This document shows, piece after piece, positions 30,399 through 41,400 of a stretch of DNA of 41,854 nt; position 1 is the stretch's first letter; the number at the start of each line of letters is the position of its first letter. The notes below the pieces were generated by a model. It saw only the letters and a list, made by a program, of their open reading frames with translations, ran no database searches and had not been told where the DNA came from. The DNA lies in assembly GCA_026125285.1 (NCBI GenBank), contig JAHCLO010000023.1, forward strand, positions 1 to 41,854, in the 5' to 3' direction. Position numbers and translations under genes: made by a program. Origin of the DNA: Verrucomicrobiia bacterium (GTDB lineage: Bacteria; Verrucomicrobiota; Verrucomicrobiia; Limisphaerales; JADLHS01).

Positions 30399-31340
30399 AT
30401 TGAGTGAGCAATTGATAGAAGCGGGCGGAGTGGCCTGGAGCGGCTACGTCCGTGAAATCGAACGAGCCATCCACTGCCGCCGGCTGGCTCCCCAAGACGG
30501 TCCAATTGGTCGTCGCCAGATTGGTACTGGCGAGGATTAGATAGTTTGTGCTGGGAATTCCCACGGCCGTCAGGTGGACAAGGTGATTCGGCAGCCGGGT
30601 GATGGAGGTAATGTGCGGGCGGTTCCACACATCGTAGAAGTTGCGGCCAATGGCGAGATTATCCACATAAAGGCTTCCCATCCCGTGTGCTTTCGCTTCA
30701 TAACCGGCGACCTGCTTGAAACCGAAATGTCCCACACTGTGACTCATGCTGCCTTCGAGATAGGTGTTGTCCGCGCGCCGGGCCGTGTCGTCCTCATGCG
30801 CGGGATTGATCCACAGCGTAGTCGTGTAGTTCGTGATGTTGTAACGAAGCACCAGCGTGTACGGCGTGTGCAACGAGAGGTCCGCCGGGATCATCGTCGG
30901 CACGCCGGTGATGGTCAGGCAACCGAGCCGGAATTTACCTGGCGCCGCGCCATTGGTGGACACCCATAGCCGGCCACGGAGATTGTCCACGCCCGCCTGC
31001 CGAAAGAACGCAAAATAGTTGCCGTTGCCCGTTGGCAACTCGGTGAAGGTTGCCTCAAAGCGAGCGAAAACGGTGCCGGTGTTGAGGTTGGCCGGCAGGT
31101 CCAGCCGCACGCTTTCGCCCTCGGATTGGGTGAGATGCAGTCGCCCTGCGAGAATCTGAGTCTGGGTTTCGGCGGCATAATTGACCACCCACGGCGAGCC
31201 TTCTGCGCCGACCACCGGGCCGTCGGGGTAGTCAAACGCATCGGTCTGGATGAGTTGGGCGCGGGCGTTGCCAGCGAGCAGGGCCAGCAGGCAGAACCCA
31301 ATCCAGCGCGAGCAAGAGGCAGTGCGCAGTGTCTTCAGCA
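30397..31340 (-). CDS. Secreted LamG-like/beta-sandwich protein
   Basis: About 314 residues from a GTG at 31340. That start puts a good signal peptide at the N-terminus (RWIGFCLLALLAGNARA, cleavage before QLIQTDAFDYPDG). The frame is open to 31584, with ATGs at 31515 and 31584; the extra residues look non-coding and contain hairpin repeats, but I see no strong ribosome-binding site for any start. The middle (TGTVFARFEATFTELPTGNG, RGRLWVSTNG, GSLYVDNLAIG) resembles a concanavalin-like sandwich domain. The tail (YLILASTNLATTNWTVLGSQ ... SARFYQLLTQ) is the C-terminal domain type also seen at 28260. It is the last gene of the giant-protein cluster, about 340 bp after the 1161-residue gene. Confidence 0.72.
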
Positions 31341-31679
31341 CTGCCAGTCGCGCCAAGGAGGATTGAGGCGAGCGAATCGTGGGCCGTACGGGGCGATGGC
31401 CGAACGCTCCGGGGCCAAACGTGCCGAAGCCGACGGGTTCGCGGGCGGCGGCCTCCGCCACCACGCGCGACGGAGTGGGGGCTGACGATGAACCGAAGTT
31501 TTCTGTCATCCGCATGAAATAATCTGGCGGCGCTGAATTGAACACTGTGCGAACGGCGCACAGGGGTGTGCGAGTGGCGCACACTCCGGTTGCAAGAGCG
31601 TTGCCATGGTGCGCCGACTCAAGACTTGGGGTCCGCTGTGGCGCGCGAGGCGAAAGGGCGACGCGACCGGACCACGAGG
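31341..31679. other. Gap between secreted-protein genes with tandem hairpins
   Basis: 339 bp between the start I chose for the LamG-like gene and the stop of the 1161-residue gene. An open frame continues through 31584 but has poor coding character. It contains two tandem hairpins (31545-31584). No RNA gene or clear promoter seen. Confidence 0.5.
31545..31584. repeat. Two tandem 7-bp hairpins with matching architecture
   Basis: CTGTGCG-AACGG-CGCACAG (31545-31563) and GTGTGCG-AGTGG-CGCACAC (31566-31584), separated by two bases. The stems differ by a compensating pair at the outer end; loops are 5 bases of the type A..GG. No T-run follows. Confidence 0.65.
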
Positions 31680-34600
31680 CTATTTCAGTGTCATTTGCAG
31701 CCGAAAGAACTTCGAGGGTGCATCCGGCGTGGGCGCGATGATCTGGAAGTTGCCATTGCCGAGCTTCTGTACCGGGGCATTTTCGGGTTGGAACGGTTGG
31801 TCCGGCGTGGTCGCGACAACGAGTTGGAACTGAATTTTGTCGGCATACTTCTCGGGCCAGTTCCAGGTCAACTTGAATTGCCCACCGGGCGTCGGTTCGA
31901 TTTCCACCACGGGCGGCGTCGCATCATCGCTGCTGCCAACACTGATGGCATTCTTCGGATCGGTACCGTCCAGAAATTCCTTCAGATTGCTCGCACCGTC
32001 GTTGTCAGCATCACCGAATGGGTCGGTAACGCCATAAAGCCACTCCCACGCATCGGCGAGCAGATTGCCGTTGGCGTCGCCCGAACTGACTTCCGGGAAC
32101 GCGAACACATTCAAGGCGATCACCTCCAACGTGGCGGCGCCACAGGTTGGAGAGAGGTCGGTATATGCGTGAACGTCCACCAGGCTGCCGGGCACAAGCT
32201 GGAACGCCACCGGGAACTTGAACGGTGTGCCGTCCGGCAACACCAGACTGCGCGGTGAACCCAGAAGTGCTTCGAGGATAACGCAATTGCCCGTGAACGA
32301 GTCGGTGCGCACGCGGAGAGTCACGTGATCTGTGGGACGGGCCGCCACGCCAGCGAGCACCTCGCCGACGCCCGTCGCCGCCGCCGCAAGTTCGCCAGTC
32401 GAAAGGCTTACGACCGCCAGATAGTTGGAGTGGAGTGTTTGTTCTTCGAGAAACGCTCGTAACACGTCCACGGGCGCGGGGAACTTGCCGGGCGCTGCGT
32501 TGTTTGAGAGCGCGCTGATGAGATAGATCTCCGCCGCAAGCTGGTTCAACTTTTCAACGCCGGTGGTGGGCGGCGCAATCACGGCTTGCTTGATGGAGTC
32601 ATAAAGGTCCGCGAGCTTGTGACCAGGGAAGGCGGGGTTGGGCGCGCCAGTGCTCGCCACCAAGTTCGTTTCCAACGACAGTAAATCCCCATGCGACGGG
32701 TTGACGCGGCCCGCGTCCTGGGGGCGGAAAGGAAACAAAGTGATCTTGTTTGTCGCGGCAATCAGTCCGCGGCTCAGAAGCATCTGGCCGAGTTTCCGCT
32801 CGCACAGCAGCGCTACGAGCGTGTCTTCGTATGACAAGTCACTGACGAGCACCGGACGTTGGACCGCGGCTTGCGCGGCTCGCGCGGCGGCGATCCAGGC
32901 GGCGGCCTCCTGTTGCAGCGTGCCGCCACCGTAGGTGTAGTTGACTTGCAGACCGGTGGCGGCTTTTGGCACGGGCAAGAATGCCAGGAGTTCACGGCCC
33001 ACCCGGGTATCCGAGCCTGCGGGAAAGCTCGTGCCGTTGGTGTGCAGGTCAAAGTGCGGTTCCGTGGCAGCGATATAAAGGCGCTGACTGATATCGGCGA
33101 AGAGATTGGAGAAATAGGAAACCGGACTGTTGAAAAATGGCAGGGCGGGGCAGCTATTCAACAGACCGCCATGCAAGTCATACGCGCTGACCACCGTACC
33201 GGTCTGGCAATTCAACATCGCAGGAATGAGGCCCGCAAATCCGCGTGAGAAGATCGCCCAATCGAAGGCGGACAATTCGTCAGCGCGCGGCGCATTGGTC
33301 GGCACGATGGCGGCGTTGTAGGGATTGCCCACACTCCCGGGCGGGCCGTTCGTGCCGGCAAGGATCTCGGCCAGGTCCGAGTAGCCGTCTCCGTCAGAAT
33401 CCTTGCTGTTCAACGCGGCGTGGTCTCCACCGAGTGCGAGTTCGACGAAATCCGGCACGCCGTCACCGTCGGAGTCGAGTGATTCCGGAGCCTGGTCGAA
33501 GGTGTAGGTTGCCGAACGGATGGTGGTCTTCGCACCGTTGGCCAGCGCGTAGTATGAGATGGTGGTGTTCTTGAAAAGCGGCAACGGCTGGTTTGCATAC
33601 AGCTTCCAAGTGTCGTCGGTGCCGAGACGATAAAAGATCAATCCGGTTGCGCCCGGCGGTGTGCTTAACGTGACCGAAACCCCCAGCGAATAGTGACCCG
33701 GCCTGGGTGAAATCTTGACTTCCACGACCTCATTGCCGATGGCGGGGGAGAAACTCAACAGGGAGAAGCTTTCAGCGATTTGATTGGGCAGGCCGAATGC
33801 CGCACCGGCGGGAAGTGGTCCGAGGTTGCGCGGAGTTGGATGATCGAGGCCCTGTTCGGAATTCACGAAGCGTTCGGTGGTTGCAGTGAGTTGGCCGGGT
33901 GGATTGGTGGTTTGCAGGCCGGACGCCCAGTCGGCGGCGTTGAGACTGCTGACGAGCCGGGGCGCGGGATGCACGAACGGCTGGTTGACAAAAAGGAACA
34001 CGTTGGCGGCGGAGGTCAGCGGGTTCACGGGCGGCAAATCGCCGCCCGCCCCCTTGGTGTAACCGTTGCCTGCGCGCTTCCAGTCCTGGAACTTCGAGGA
34101 CCTGCCCTCCGTGCCGTTGAGCAGAGTGAAGTGGCCCGAGCCAGTGGCCACCGCCCCGGTGAATTTCTGACCCGGCTCGGCGATGAATGATTCGAGCAGG
34201 TGCGGTTCATTCAGGCCATCGAAGGAATAAATGCCCGCGGTTTCGCCCGTGCCAAAGATGATGAGCAAGCGAATGTCATTCGGGCCGGGTACGGCAATGA
34301 CCTGCCGCAAGGCGGCATGGAAGGTGAAGCTCGTGCCCGGGGCAAAAGTGAACGTCCCGGTGACGGGTTCCTGCACCGGATACAGGAGCAAATTGGAATC
34401 TCCGCCGCGGTAGAACAGGAACTGGTTCAACGCGGTGCCGTTGAAGTTGGCAAATAGCAGGGCATCGGCCGGTGGGAGATTGTTGATGGCGGCAACATTC
34501 GCGGGCGAACCGCTGGCGAGTGCCTGAGCGACGAAGGTGCGCGCACCGCCCTCTTCATTGATGATGCCGACCAGTATTGGATTCGCCGCGTTGGTTTTCA

Positions 34601-35165
34601 ATTTCACGGCCTCAGCGTTTACCACGAAGCCGGACAGCGTATCGTCGAGGATTTGCGAGAATGTGCTGCCCGTGGAGCGCGTCAGCGTGAAACGATAGGG
34701 CGCCGCGGGATTGTTCGCGAGACTGGGGCTGTAAAGGTCGTGATGCGCGGTGTTGCCCGCACCACCGATGTCGAGCGCCACCACGCGATTCGGCCCCAGC
34801 GAACCGATGAAAACGTTCACGGGCTGCCCAGCCTGACCCAAGCTGGATGCGTCGAAGACATTGATGCGATTCGCCCCGGGCGACGTGAAAGCCAGTGCAT
34901 CGCGCGCCGTGTTCAGAATGCGGCCCGCGCTGAAACCGGTCACGCTTTCAATCCCGCTTGCGCGGCCTTCGGTCCAGACGTTCGTGCCGTTGGCCTGGCC
35001 GTAAGCAACCCGGTAGATGCCCGTGGCTTTGTCCACGAGTACGGTATCCGCATGGCCATCGCCGTTGACATCGGCGGTGGCGTGGAATTCCTCGGGCGTT
35101 TCCGAGACCGCGCCGGACGCGGCGCAGCCGGCAAGGCAGAGCAGGATGAGGAGTCTGGCTTTCAT
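31680..35165 (-). CDS. Giant secreted protein with FG-GAP and calcium-type repeats
   Basis: 1161 residues. The N-terminus (MKARLLILLCLAGCAASG) is a signal peptide with an LAGC lipobox, so probably a lipoprotein. It is followed by an FG-GAP/VCBS-like segment (TADVNGDGHADTVLVDKATG, IYRVAYG). Aspartate-rich, thrombospondin-3-like calcium motifs lie near residues 565-600 (DSDGDGVPDFVEL, DSDGDGYSDLAEI) and about 1030-1072 (GDANGNLLADAWEW, DADNDGASNLKEF). The region between (about 620-1000) is helical and unassigned. A fibronectin-like end (FKLTWNWPEKYADKIQFQLV) closes it. It is third in a leftward row of giant secreted proteins, 41 bp after the 1083-residue gene. Function unknown. Confidence 0.85.
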   Translation of the reverse strand: MKARLLILLCLAGCAASGAVSETPEEFHATADVNGDGHADTVLVDKATGIYRVAYGQANGTNVWTEGRASGIESVTGFSAGRILNTARDALAFTSPGANRINVFDASSLGQAGQPVNVFIGSLGPNRVVALDIGGAGNTAHHDLYSPSLANNPAAPYRFTLTRSTGSTFSQILDDTLSGFVVNAEAVKLKTNAANPILVGIINEEGGARTFVAQALASGSPANVAAINNLPPADALLFANFNGTALNQFLFYRGGDSNLLLYPVQEPVTGTFTFAPGTSFTFHAALRQVIAVPGPNDIRLLIIFGTGETAGIYSFDGLNEPHLLESFIAEPGQKFTGAVATGSGHFTLLNGTEGRSSKFQDWKRAGNGYTKGAGGDLPPVNPLTSAANVFLFVNQPFVHPAPRLVSSLNAADWASGLQTTNPPGQLTATTERFVNSEQGLDHPTPRNLGPLPAGAAFGLPNQIAESFSLLSFSPAIGNEVVEVKISPRPGHYSLGVSVTLSTPPGATGLIFYRLGTDDTWKLYANQPLPLFKNTTISYYALANGAKTTIRSATYTFDQAPESLDSDGDGVPDFVELALGGDHAALNSKDSDGDGYSDLAEILAGTNGPPGSVGNPYNAAIVPTNAPRADELSAFDWAIFSRGFAGLIPAMLNCQTGTVVSAYDLHGGLLNSCPALPFFNSPVSYFSNLFADISQRLYIAATEPHFDLHTNGTSFPAGSDTRVGRELLAFLPVPKAATGLQVNYTYGGGTLQQEAAAWIAAARAAQAAVQRPVLVSDLSYEDTLVALLCERKLGQMLLSRGLIAATNKITLFPFRPQDAGRVNPSHGDLLSLETNLVASTGAPNPAFPGHKLADLYDSIKQAVIAPPTTGVEKLNQLAAEIYLISALSNNAAPGKFPAPVDVLRAFLEEQTLHSNYLAVVSLSTGELAAAATGVGEVLAGVAARPTDHVTLRVRTDSFTGNCVILEALLGSPRSLVLPDGTPFKFPVAFQLVPGSLVDVHAYTDLSPTCGAATLEVIALNVFAFPEVSSGDANGNLLADAWEWLYGVTDPFGDADNDGASNLKEFLDGTDPKNAISVGSSDDATPPVVEIEPTPGGQFKLTWNWPEKYADKIQFQLVVATTPDQPFQPENAPVQKLGNGNFQIIAPTPDAPSKFFRLQMTLK

Positions 35166-35206
35166 TTCAATAGGTATGAATCTGTGGGTTCAGGAAGTGG
35201 CCGTAG

Positions 35207-38200
35207 TCAGAACACATCCACGGGCGGTGTGACAACGACATCGGTGATTTCCCGGTCTTCGCCGAAGCGCACCAGCAGGTAGCGATAGCGCGCGCCGAGG
35301 ACGACCGGTTGCGTGTCGAGCAGGACGATGGCGTTGCGTGCGACACTTGAGCCGCCTACCGGGATGTCCAGGAGCGACGCCGAATAGACATCAATGAACG
35401 GATCGTAGATTAGCGCGCCCGTGCCGAATCCCGGCGCGCTGCCGACCGAATAGGCAATGCTCTCCATCATGGGCGTCACCTGGGTGAGATCCCCCGAAAC
35501 CTTGGGGAAGAACTGATTGGTTTCCTGATAGCGATAGACCACGAGCGGAAACAGGCTTTCATCACTTTTGTTTTTGGCGATCCAGTTCAAGGGATTCCCC
35601 GTGTTGGCCAGCACGGCAGGTTGACCGAGCGCGAGACGCTCGCGTCCAGCGCTGCCGACCGTGCCCACGACGATGCCGACGCCGACGAAGTTGGTCGTGA
35701 TGTTGGTGTGATTGATGAAGACGGGGGCGACCCATTCGGGGAACGAGTTCGTGCTGACCGGAGGCAATGGACGGGCCGGCCAGGGCACCTGCGGTCCTTT
35801 CACCACCGGCACGTTCCACAAGAACTTCTCCAGCCTGCTGTTCTTCGCGTCCGGCGCGGGCGAGCCGTCCAGACCGACCGGCTTGATGAACACCAGATAG
35901 TTCACGTTCAACTTAATGTTGACGACGCTCTGGAAGAAGCCGCCGTCGCCAAACTGCGGTCCGATGCGCGGACTGCGGTAAACGTAGAACTCCCGTGGCA
36001 CCAGATTCGGCGAACCGGGCAGTTTGATCCACTTGGTCACCGGGAAGGGCGAAACCTGCGTGAGTCCGCCGCCAATGTCCGCCGGCAGCGATGCCCCGCC
36101 GACGGCGATGTAAACCTCGAAACGTTCGATGCCAAACGGCGGGCAGAACCAGGTAATGGCCATTTTGGGGTCGGTCTCCTCGCCCTCGGATTCGAGTGGC
36201 GACAACAGTGGTTTGCGGACGCCGAGCTTGAGCTTGAGGCAATCGCTGATCTGTGTGAGCGGACCGGCGTTGCCATGCTCGTCGAGAGTCTGGACGTAGT
36301 AACAAATCGTTGCCGAGTCCACGGGCAGGTCCGGGTCTTTCACAGGCATCTCCACCGGCGGATCATTCGTGATGGTGCCCTGCTTGATGAGAGTCATCGG
36401 GCCGAAATTGACGCGGCGATAAAGCCGATATTCCTTCGAACCGGATGCCGGGACGAAGAAGACGGTCGGTGGCTCGATGGTTTCGCCGTCGGCCGGATTG
36501 ACGGGCGAATGAACGCAGTCATCTCCTCCGGTCGGGCCAAGCGGATTCGGGCGGACGCGAACGGGCTGGCAGTTGAGATAAGCCACGGCATTGATAATGT
36601 GCCTGGTGCCCGCACCGGGGAGCTGGTTGTTGCTGGTCTCGATCAGAGTGGTCGGCTCGTCGTCCTCTGCAATGATGCGGGCAAACGTTCGATGAAATCC
36701 GCTGCCGGCAATCTCCCGGCTGATGGTCCAATCGAAAATCAACGGCCCGCTGGCCGCCGGAAAGGGAATCCGGCCAATGACATTCGTCGCGAGGTTTCCC
36801 TGCGTGAAATAGAATTCCACGTACCCCAGTGCTGCGTTGGTGCGTGTGACAATAAATCGGTAGTATGCCTGATTCGTATCCGTGGCGGTGACGTCGCTGG
36901 TGAAAAAGTCCTTGTCGCTCCGGCCGCCGGGGCGGCAGCACAAGATGCCGATTTCGCCCGTCGGCTCGCCGGGCGCGGTGCGGTCGCGCAACACGCCGAA
37001 CGCGGGGGCGCTGTTGGCGGAGAGATTGTTCGAGCAGGCACCGGCGTCCACGGCGCGAACCGTGTACCAATAAGTCTTGTCGTAATCCGTCGGCGCCTTG
37101 GGCGAACCCGGACCGTTGTCCACATAGCTCGCATAAAGCTGGCCGGGCACGTGAACAATCGGACCAGCAATGCGGTTCAGGCTCATGTTGGTCACACCGT
37201 AGGTCGTCGCGTCGGTGGCATTGGTCCAGCGATAGACATGGTACGCCGTAACGCTGTCGCTGAGATTGGCGGCTTGTTGCCAGGTGACCTTGAGCACCTG
37301 ATCGCTTGCGCCGTTGTTAAATGTGTAAAGGTTCTCCACCTTCACGCCTTCAGGCGCTTCGGGCAGCAACCGATCGCAGGCCAGCGCCAGTCCGCCGGCG
37401 GAAAGATGACCGTCCCGGCCCAGCAAGTCTCGCGCGGTGGCAAAGTAATAAAACTGTTCGCCATTCACAAAGCCCACGCCGCCGGGTTGGTAACGGCCAT
37501 TGTCGTCCGCCACGTACCAGGTCGGATCATTCGCGAAATCCAGAACCGAAACCGCGTCGTGCAGCTTGTTCACGGTCACGGGCGTTTCGTTGATGCGCTG
37601 GAGATTTCCTGCAGCGAGCAGGCCGGCGAGTTGAGCGCGGGTGGGCGGAACATTGTGGAAGTTGCCGGCCTCCGCGAAGGCTTTGGTCATGCGATACAGA
37701 TTGTAGCCATGCTGCAGCAACCCCACTTCCCGGAGGTTGTTCGGCGTGGCCCAACGAAGCTTGATGTTCAAATCGCCTTTCGGGTTGGGCTCGTTGAATT
37801 GAACCGGCATGCCTGGTGCCGGCAGAACGATGGGTGCGGCGGGGTCCACAGTGACGCGGCCAATCACGCCGCGGTCGGTGTCGTTCGCGATGTCGAAATC
37901 GCGAATCTCAAACGTCGTCTTGCCCGGCGCAATCGGTTCTGCCCAGGCATGGCCGAGGCACAGGTTGAGGGACGGATGCAAGCGGCCCAGAAACACGATG
38001 TTTCCGAGCAACCTGGGATCGTGCTCCGCGCCGCGAATCACGGCGGAGATTTTCTCCGCCAACGAGAGCGTCTGGCTCGGGATGGCCGCGGCGAACAGAG
38101 CATTGATGCGGGCTTCCAGCAGGAACAGATCGTCGCCGAGATTGACGGCGCGAGTGAGCAGCGATTGGATCACGAGCGGGTCCACCTGCCGTTGCGTGAT

Positions 38201-38458
38201 GGTGCGGCGTTCGTAGCTGGCGGTCGAGTCGGGCGCACCGGGTTTGGCATAGACGGCGATTTTGCGACCGGCCAGCGCGTTCGGTTCGGTTGGCTGCCAG
38301 AGCACGTAAGCCCAGGCCGCGCCTTGCGCGTTGGTCGTGGTGGTGCCGATGCTGAACACCGCGTTGGCGAGCGGTTCGTTGCCGCGCACCGTCAACGCAC
38401 CGAGCGCAAGCAGCAAGGTGCCAAGAGCAGGGAGGATTTGATTCAGTTTCATGGTCAA
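35207..38458 (-). CDS. Giant secreted fibronectin-type-III-like protein
   Basis: 1083 residues with a signal peptide (LPALGTLLLALGALTVRGNE). After a helical region (30-200) come several fibronectin-III-like segments, recognisable by VTWQQAANLSDSVTAYHVYR ... YWYTVRAVDAGACSNNLS (about 395-485), LKWATPNN-type strands near 240 and FFVPASGSKEYRLYRRV further on. Cysteine-rich stretches such as ILCCRPGG suggest disulfides. No enzymatic motif is visible. It lies 38 bp after the preceding giant gene and 41 bp before the next, so the three are probably one operon. An adhesin or matrix role is a guess. Confidence 0.85.
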   Translation of the reverse strand: MTMKLNQILPALGTLLLALGALTVRGNEPLANAVFSIGTTTTNAQGAAWAYVLWQPTEPNALAGRKIAVYAKPGAPDSTASYERRTITQRQVDPLVIQSLLTRAVNLGDDLFLLEARINALFAAAIPSQTLSLAEKISAVIRGAEHDPRLLGNIVFLGRLHPSLNLCLGHAWAEPIAPGKTTFEIRDFDIANDTDRGVIGRVTVDPAAPIVLPAPGMPVQFNEPNPKGDLNIKLRWATPNNLREVGLLQHGYNLYRMTKAFAEAGNFHNVPPTRAQLAGLLAAGNLQRINETPVTVNKLHDAVSVLDFANDPTWYVADDNGRYQPGGVGFVNGEQFYYFATARDLLGRDGHLSAGGLALACDRLLPEAPEGVKVENLYTFNNGASDQVLKVTWQQAANLSDSVTAYHVYRWTNATDATTYGVTNMSLNRIAGPIVHVPGQLYASYVDNGPGSPKAPTDYDKTYWYTVRAVDAGACSNNLSANSAPAFGVLRDRTAPGEPTGEIGILCCRPGGRSDKDFFTSDVTATDTNQAYYRFIVTRTNAALGYVEFYFTQGNLATNVIGRIPFPAASGPLIFDWTISREIAGSGFHRTFARIIAEDDEPTTLIETSNNQLPGAGTRHIINAVAYLNCQPVRVRPNPLGPTGGDDCVHSPVNPADGETIEPPTVFFVPASGSKEYRLYRRVNFGPMTLIKQGTITNDPPVEMPVKDPDLPVDSATICYYVQTLDEHGNAGPLTQISDCLKLKLGVRKPLLSPLESEGEETDPKMAITWFCPPFGIERFEVYIAVGGASLPADIGGGLTQVSPFPVTKWIKLPGSPNLVPREFYVYRSPRIGPQFGDGGFFQSVVNIKLNVNYLVFIKPVGLDGSPAPDAKNSRLEKFLWNVPVVKGPQVPWPARPLPPVSTNSFPEWVAPVFINHTNITTNFVGVGIVVGTVGSAGRERLALGQPAVLANTGNPLNWIAKNKSDESLFPLVVYRYQETNQFFPKVSGDLTQVTPMMESIAYSVGSAPGFGTGALIYDPFIDVYSASLLDIPVGGSSVARNAIVLLDTQPVVLGARYRYLLVRFGEDREITDVVVTPPVDVF

Positions 38459-38496
38459 TACGTGTTCGATTCGAGATTTCGGATGGCGGGTGCGCC

Positions 38497-41400
38497 TTAG
38501 AAGTCAATGTCCCAACTGCCGTTCGTGTATTTGATGTCCACTGTCTTCGAGGCGGAGACGCAAATGAGGGCGCAAAGCTCGACTTCGAACCGACCGCTGC
38601 CGAGCATGGTGATGCCTTGTGGACTGCCTTTGCCGGCGAGCTTGATATCGCCGTAGATGGAGGCGACACAGAGGAAATCGCCGGACACCCCCAACAACGC
38701 CTTGCCCAGGAAGGTCGGGCCTTCAGCGAAGAAGCCCGCCCCCATGCCCATGCCGGCCGTCACCTGGAACATGCAACTGGCCGGAATGCCGAGCAGCGCC
38801 TCGGACACGGGAATCCAGACTTCCACGTAAGTGTAAGCGCCCGTGAACGGCGGCTGGCCGATGATCTTCTGGATTTCCTTGTCCCACTTGAGCGGCTCCA
38901 GCGTGCAGGTGCGGCCGAAGAACAATCCACCGAATCCCGTGTAACTGTTGATGGAAACGCCGCAGGAGGCGCTGAAGTAATTCTCTTCCGCGCCGAACGC
39001 GAGGCCCGCACTCAGTTTCTTGATCGTGGCCGGGCCGAGCGTGATCTTGCCGTCGAGGTCCAGGCCGCCAGCCATGCCGAGCAGGTAGCCGTTGTTACCG
39101 TTGAAGGTGAACTTGGCCGTGGCGGAAATGTTCGCGTTGCAGTTGGCGAACTTTACGGGGATCTTGTCCGCACCCAGCGTGACTTCCGTGGCCTTGCCGC
39201 CCGGAGGCAGACAGCCCGCCGGAAAGTTTTCCGAGTTCAACTCACGAATCAGCAGGAAGCCGTGGAACTCCATGTCCGACGGCACTTTCAGCGACGCGTA
39301 AACGTCCACACGCAGCTCCTTGAGACTGTCGCCGTTGATGTGCGCGTAGCCGTTGAGCTTGCCGGCACCGCAGACCGAATTGAGATTGCCAATCATCGGC
39401 GCAATGGTGTTGTCGAGCTGTTGCGCAGTTTCCGAAATGAGATCGCGCACCACCACGTTCACCTGCTGGAACATCGAGTCGGTGGTCTGGCGGATGGATG
39501 CATCGAGGTCATACAACCGGTGCTTGATGACTTCGCGCAGCTTGCTGGAGACGAGCGAACCGAAGAAACGGTCCTTCAGCCGGTCCATGAACAGGTCCGT
39601 CAGTTGTTGGTCGGTGTAGTGGAGGAAGGGATTGTCGTTCAGGCCAAACTGGAAGGGCTGGAGCACGTTGCGAAAATCCTGCTGCGCCTTGACGACGAGG
39701 CCGTTGATCGCGTTGGCCTGGCTGTTCAGGAGGTTGACAAGTTCCTGTTGGAACTGGCCGCCCGTATCAAGCAGGCTCTTGGCGGTGTTCACCGCTTGAC
39801 GCAGCGCGGTTGATACCTGCTTCAATTGATCCAGCGTCGGGTCCGCCTGCTTGAGCAGATCATGCACTTTTTCCGGTATCAATGAACCGAGGAAGTCGGG
39901 CGCGGCACTGCCGACGATGGCTTGCATGAGATTCTTGATGAGCTGGCGGTTGCCCTGGCCGTCCTTGGTGAGGATGCTGTCCACCGTGTTCAGCGCCTGT
40001 TCCACCGTGTTGAGATTCTGTTGCAGCGTTTTGGCGAAGTCCGTGGCCGCGCCCGGGAAGCTGGCAAGCTTGGTGAGGCGGTCCGCGAGCGAGTTTACTC
40101 CATTGGTTGTGTAATTCGCCATGACGGCAACGGCCTGGTTCACGTCGTTCCACGGATTGGCGGTGTAGTTGGCTTTCAACGCCTGCACCATTTGCAACAT
40201 GCGCGGGCGCAAGATGGCCTCGAAGGCCGGATCGAACAATTCCACCGCCTGCACCGACAGCGTCTCGGTCAGTTTGCTCATGCCCTGGTCAAGCGTGTTC
40301 CCAATGACACCCTGCACGGCGCTCTGCAAACCGCCCAACTGATCGTAAGCGATGTTGGCGAGACTCAACTGCGGGATGCCGTCGTATTGCGCGCCAAAGG
40401 TGATGTCCGCGAGTTGCGGGCCGAGGTACTTCAACTTGTGCTCGACGTTGAGCACGAGCAGGTCGTTCTGCACGTCCCTGGCGGACCGGAAAGTCCGCAC
40501 GGGGCGATCCCAGAGGAGGGGATAGTCGAACGGCACCACGTCCAGCCACAAGCGCTCCGCGCGCACCAACCATTGTTCGGTCTGCGGATTGCCGTCGCGA
40601 TACGCGTTGACGTTCGCTGCCACCCCCTTGGGCCAGCCGGCGTTGTCCTTGTCCGACGGATTCTGGTTGAAGAAGTTCTTCCCTGGTTGCCATTCGTAAC
40701 CCTTGTTCGCGGCACCCCAGCCACCGGCGAGATGGACCGGCGCGTTGGGGTTGTCCTTGTCCGCGGCGCAGTGCATGTGGACTTTCAAATCCTCGAAGAA
40801 CGGCGCGTCCAGTTTGCCGGCGATGTTCAACCAGCCTTGCGCGTCGCCCGGACCGCGATGGTCGTAGTTGTTGAAATAAGCGTCATTGACCGGGGTGAAA
40901 CTCCACTTCTCACCCGCCGGCCCGGCGAATGACAACTGGCCTGGCAGCTTGAGCCGCGAGTCCATCTTCAGCACGTCGGAATTGATCAGCGTGATGAGAT
41001 TGCCATTGGTCTCAAAACCCAGTTCCCCAAACAGAGCCACGCCGGGGAATGGCGACGCGTGCGCCTTGACGCCGAGCACGAGTTTGCCTTGGCCCGGATC
41101 GCAGGCAAGGGCTTCGTCGCGGTCAAATTTGATCGCCAGCGGCGAGATGTCGGCTTTCCAGTAATTCAGTTCCTTGTATTGGCCGTGTTCGGTCGCGGGA
41201 ATTTGCGCGTAGTCCAGCCCGCCCAGGCAGTTGAAGATCAACTTGTCGAAGTTCTGGGTGATGTCACTGGGATGCTTGACGTAAACCGAACCTTCGGTGC
41301 GCGAATCCACGTTCTGGCTGTCGAGAAAGGCGAGGCCGAAATTGTCCACCTGAAACGAATAGCCGTACCACTTGTTCGTGGCGGGGAACGAACCAAACAC

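Noticed and set aside
35621..38500. A 959-codon plus-strand open frame
   Set aside because: It is antisense to the 1083-aa secreted protein; its translation is Arg/Gly/His-rich without a sensible start or domain, whereas the minus strand has a signal peptide and fibronectin-like segments.
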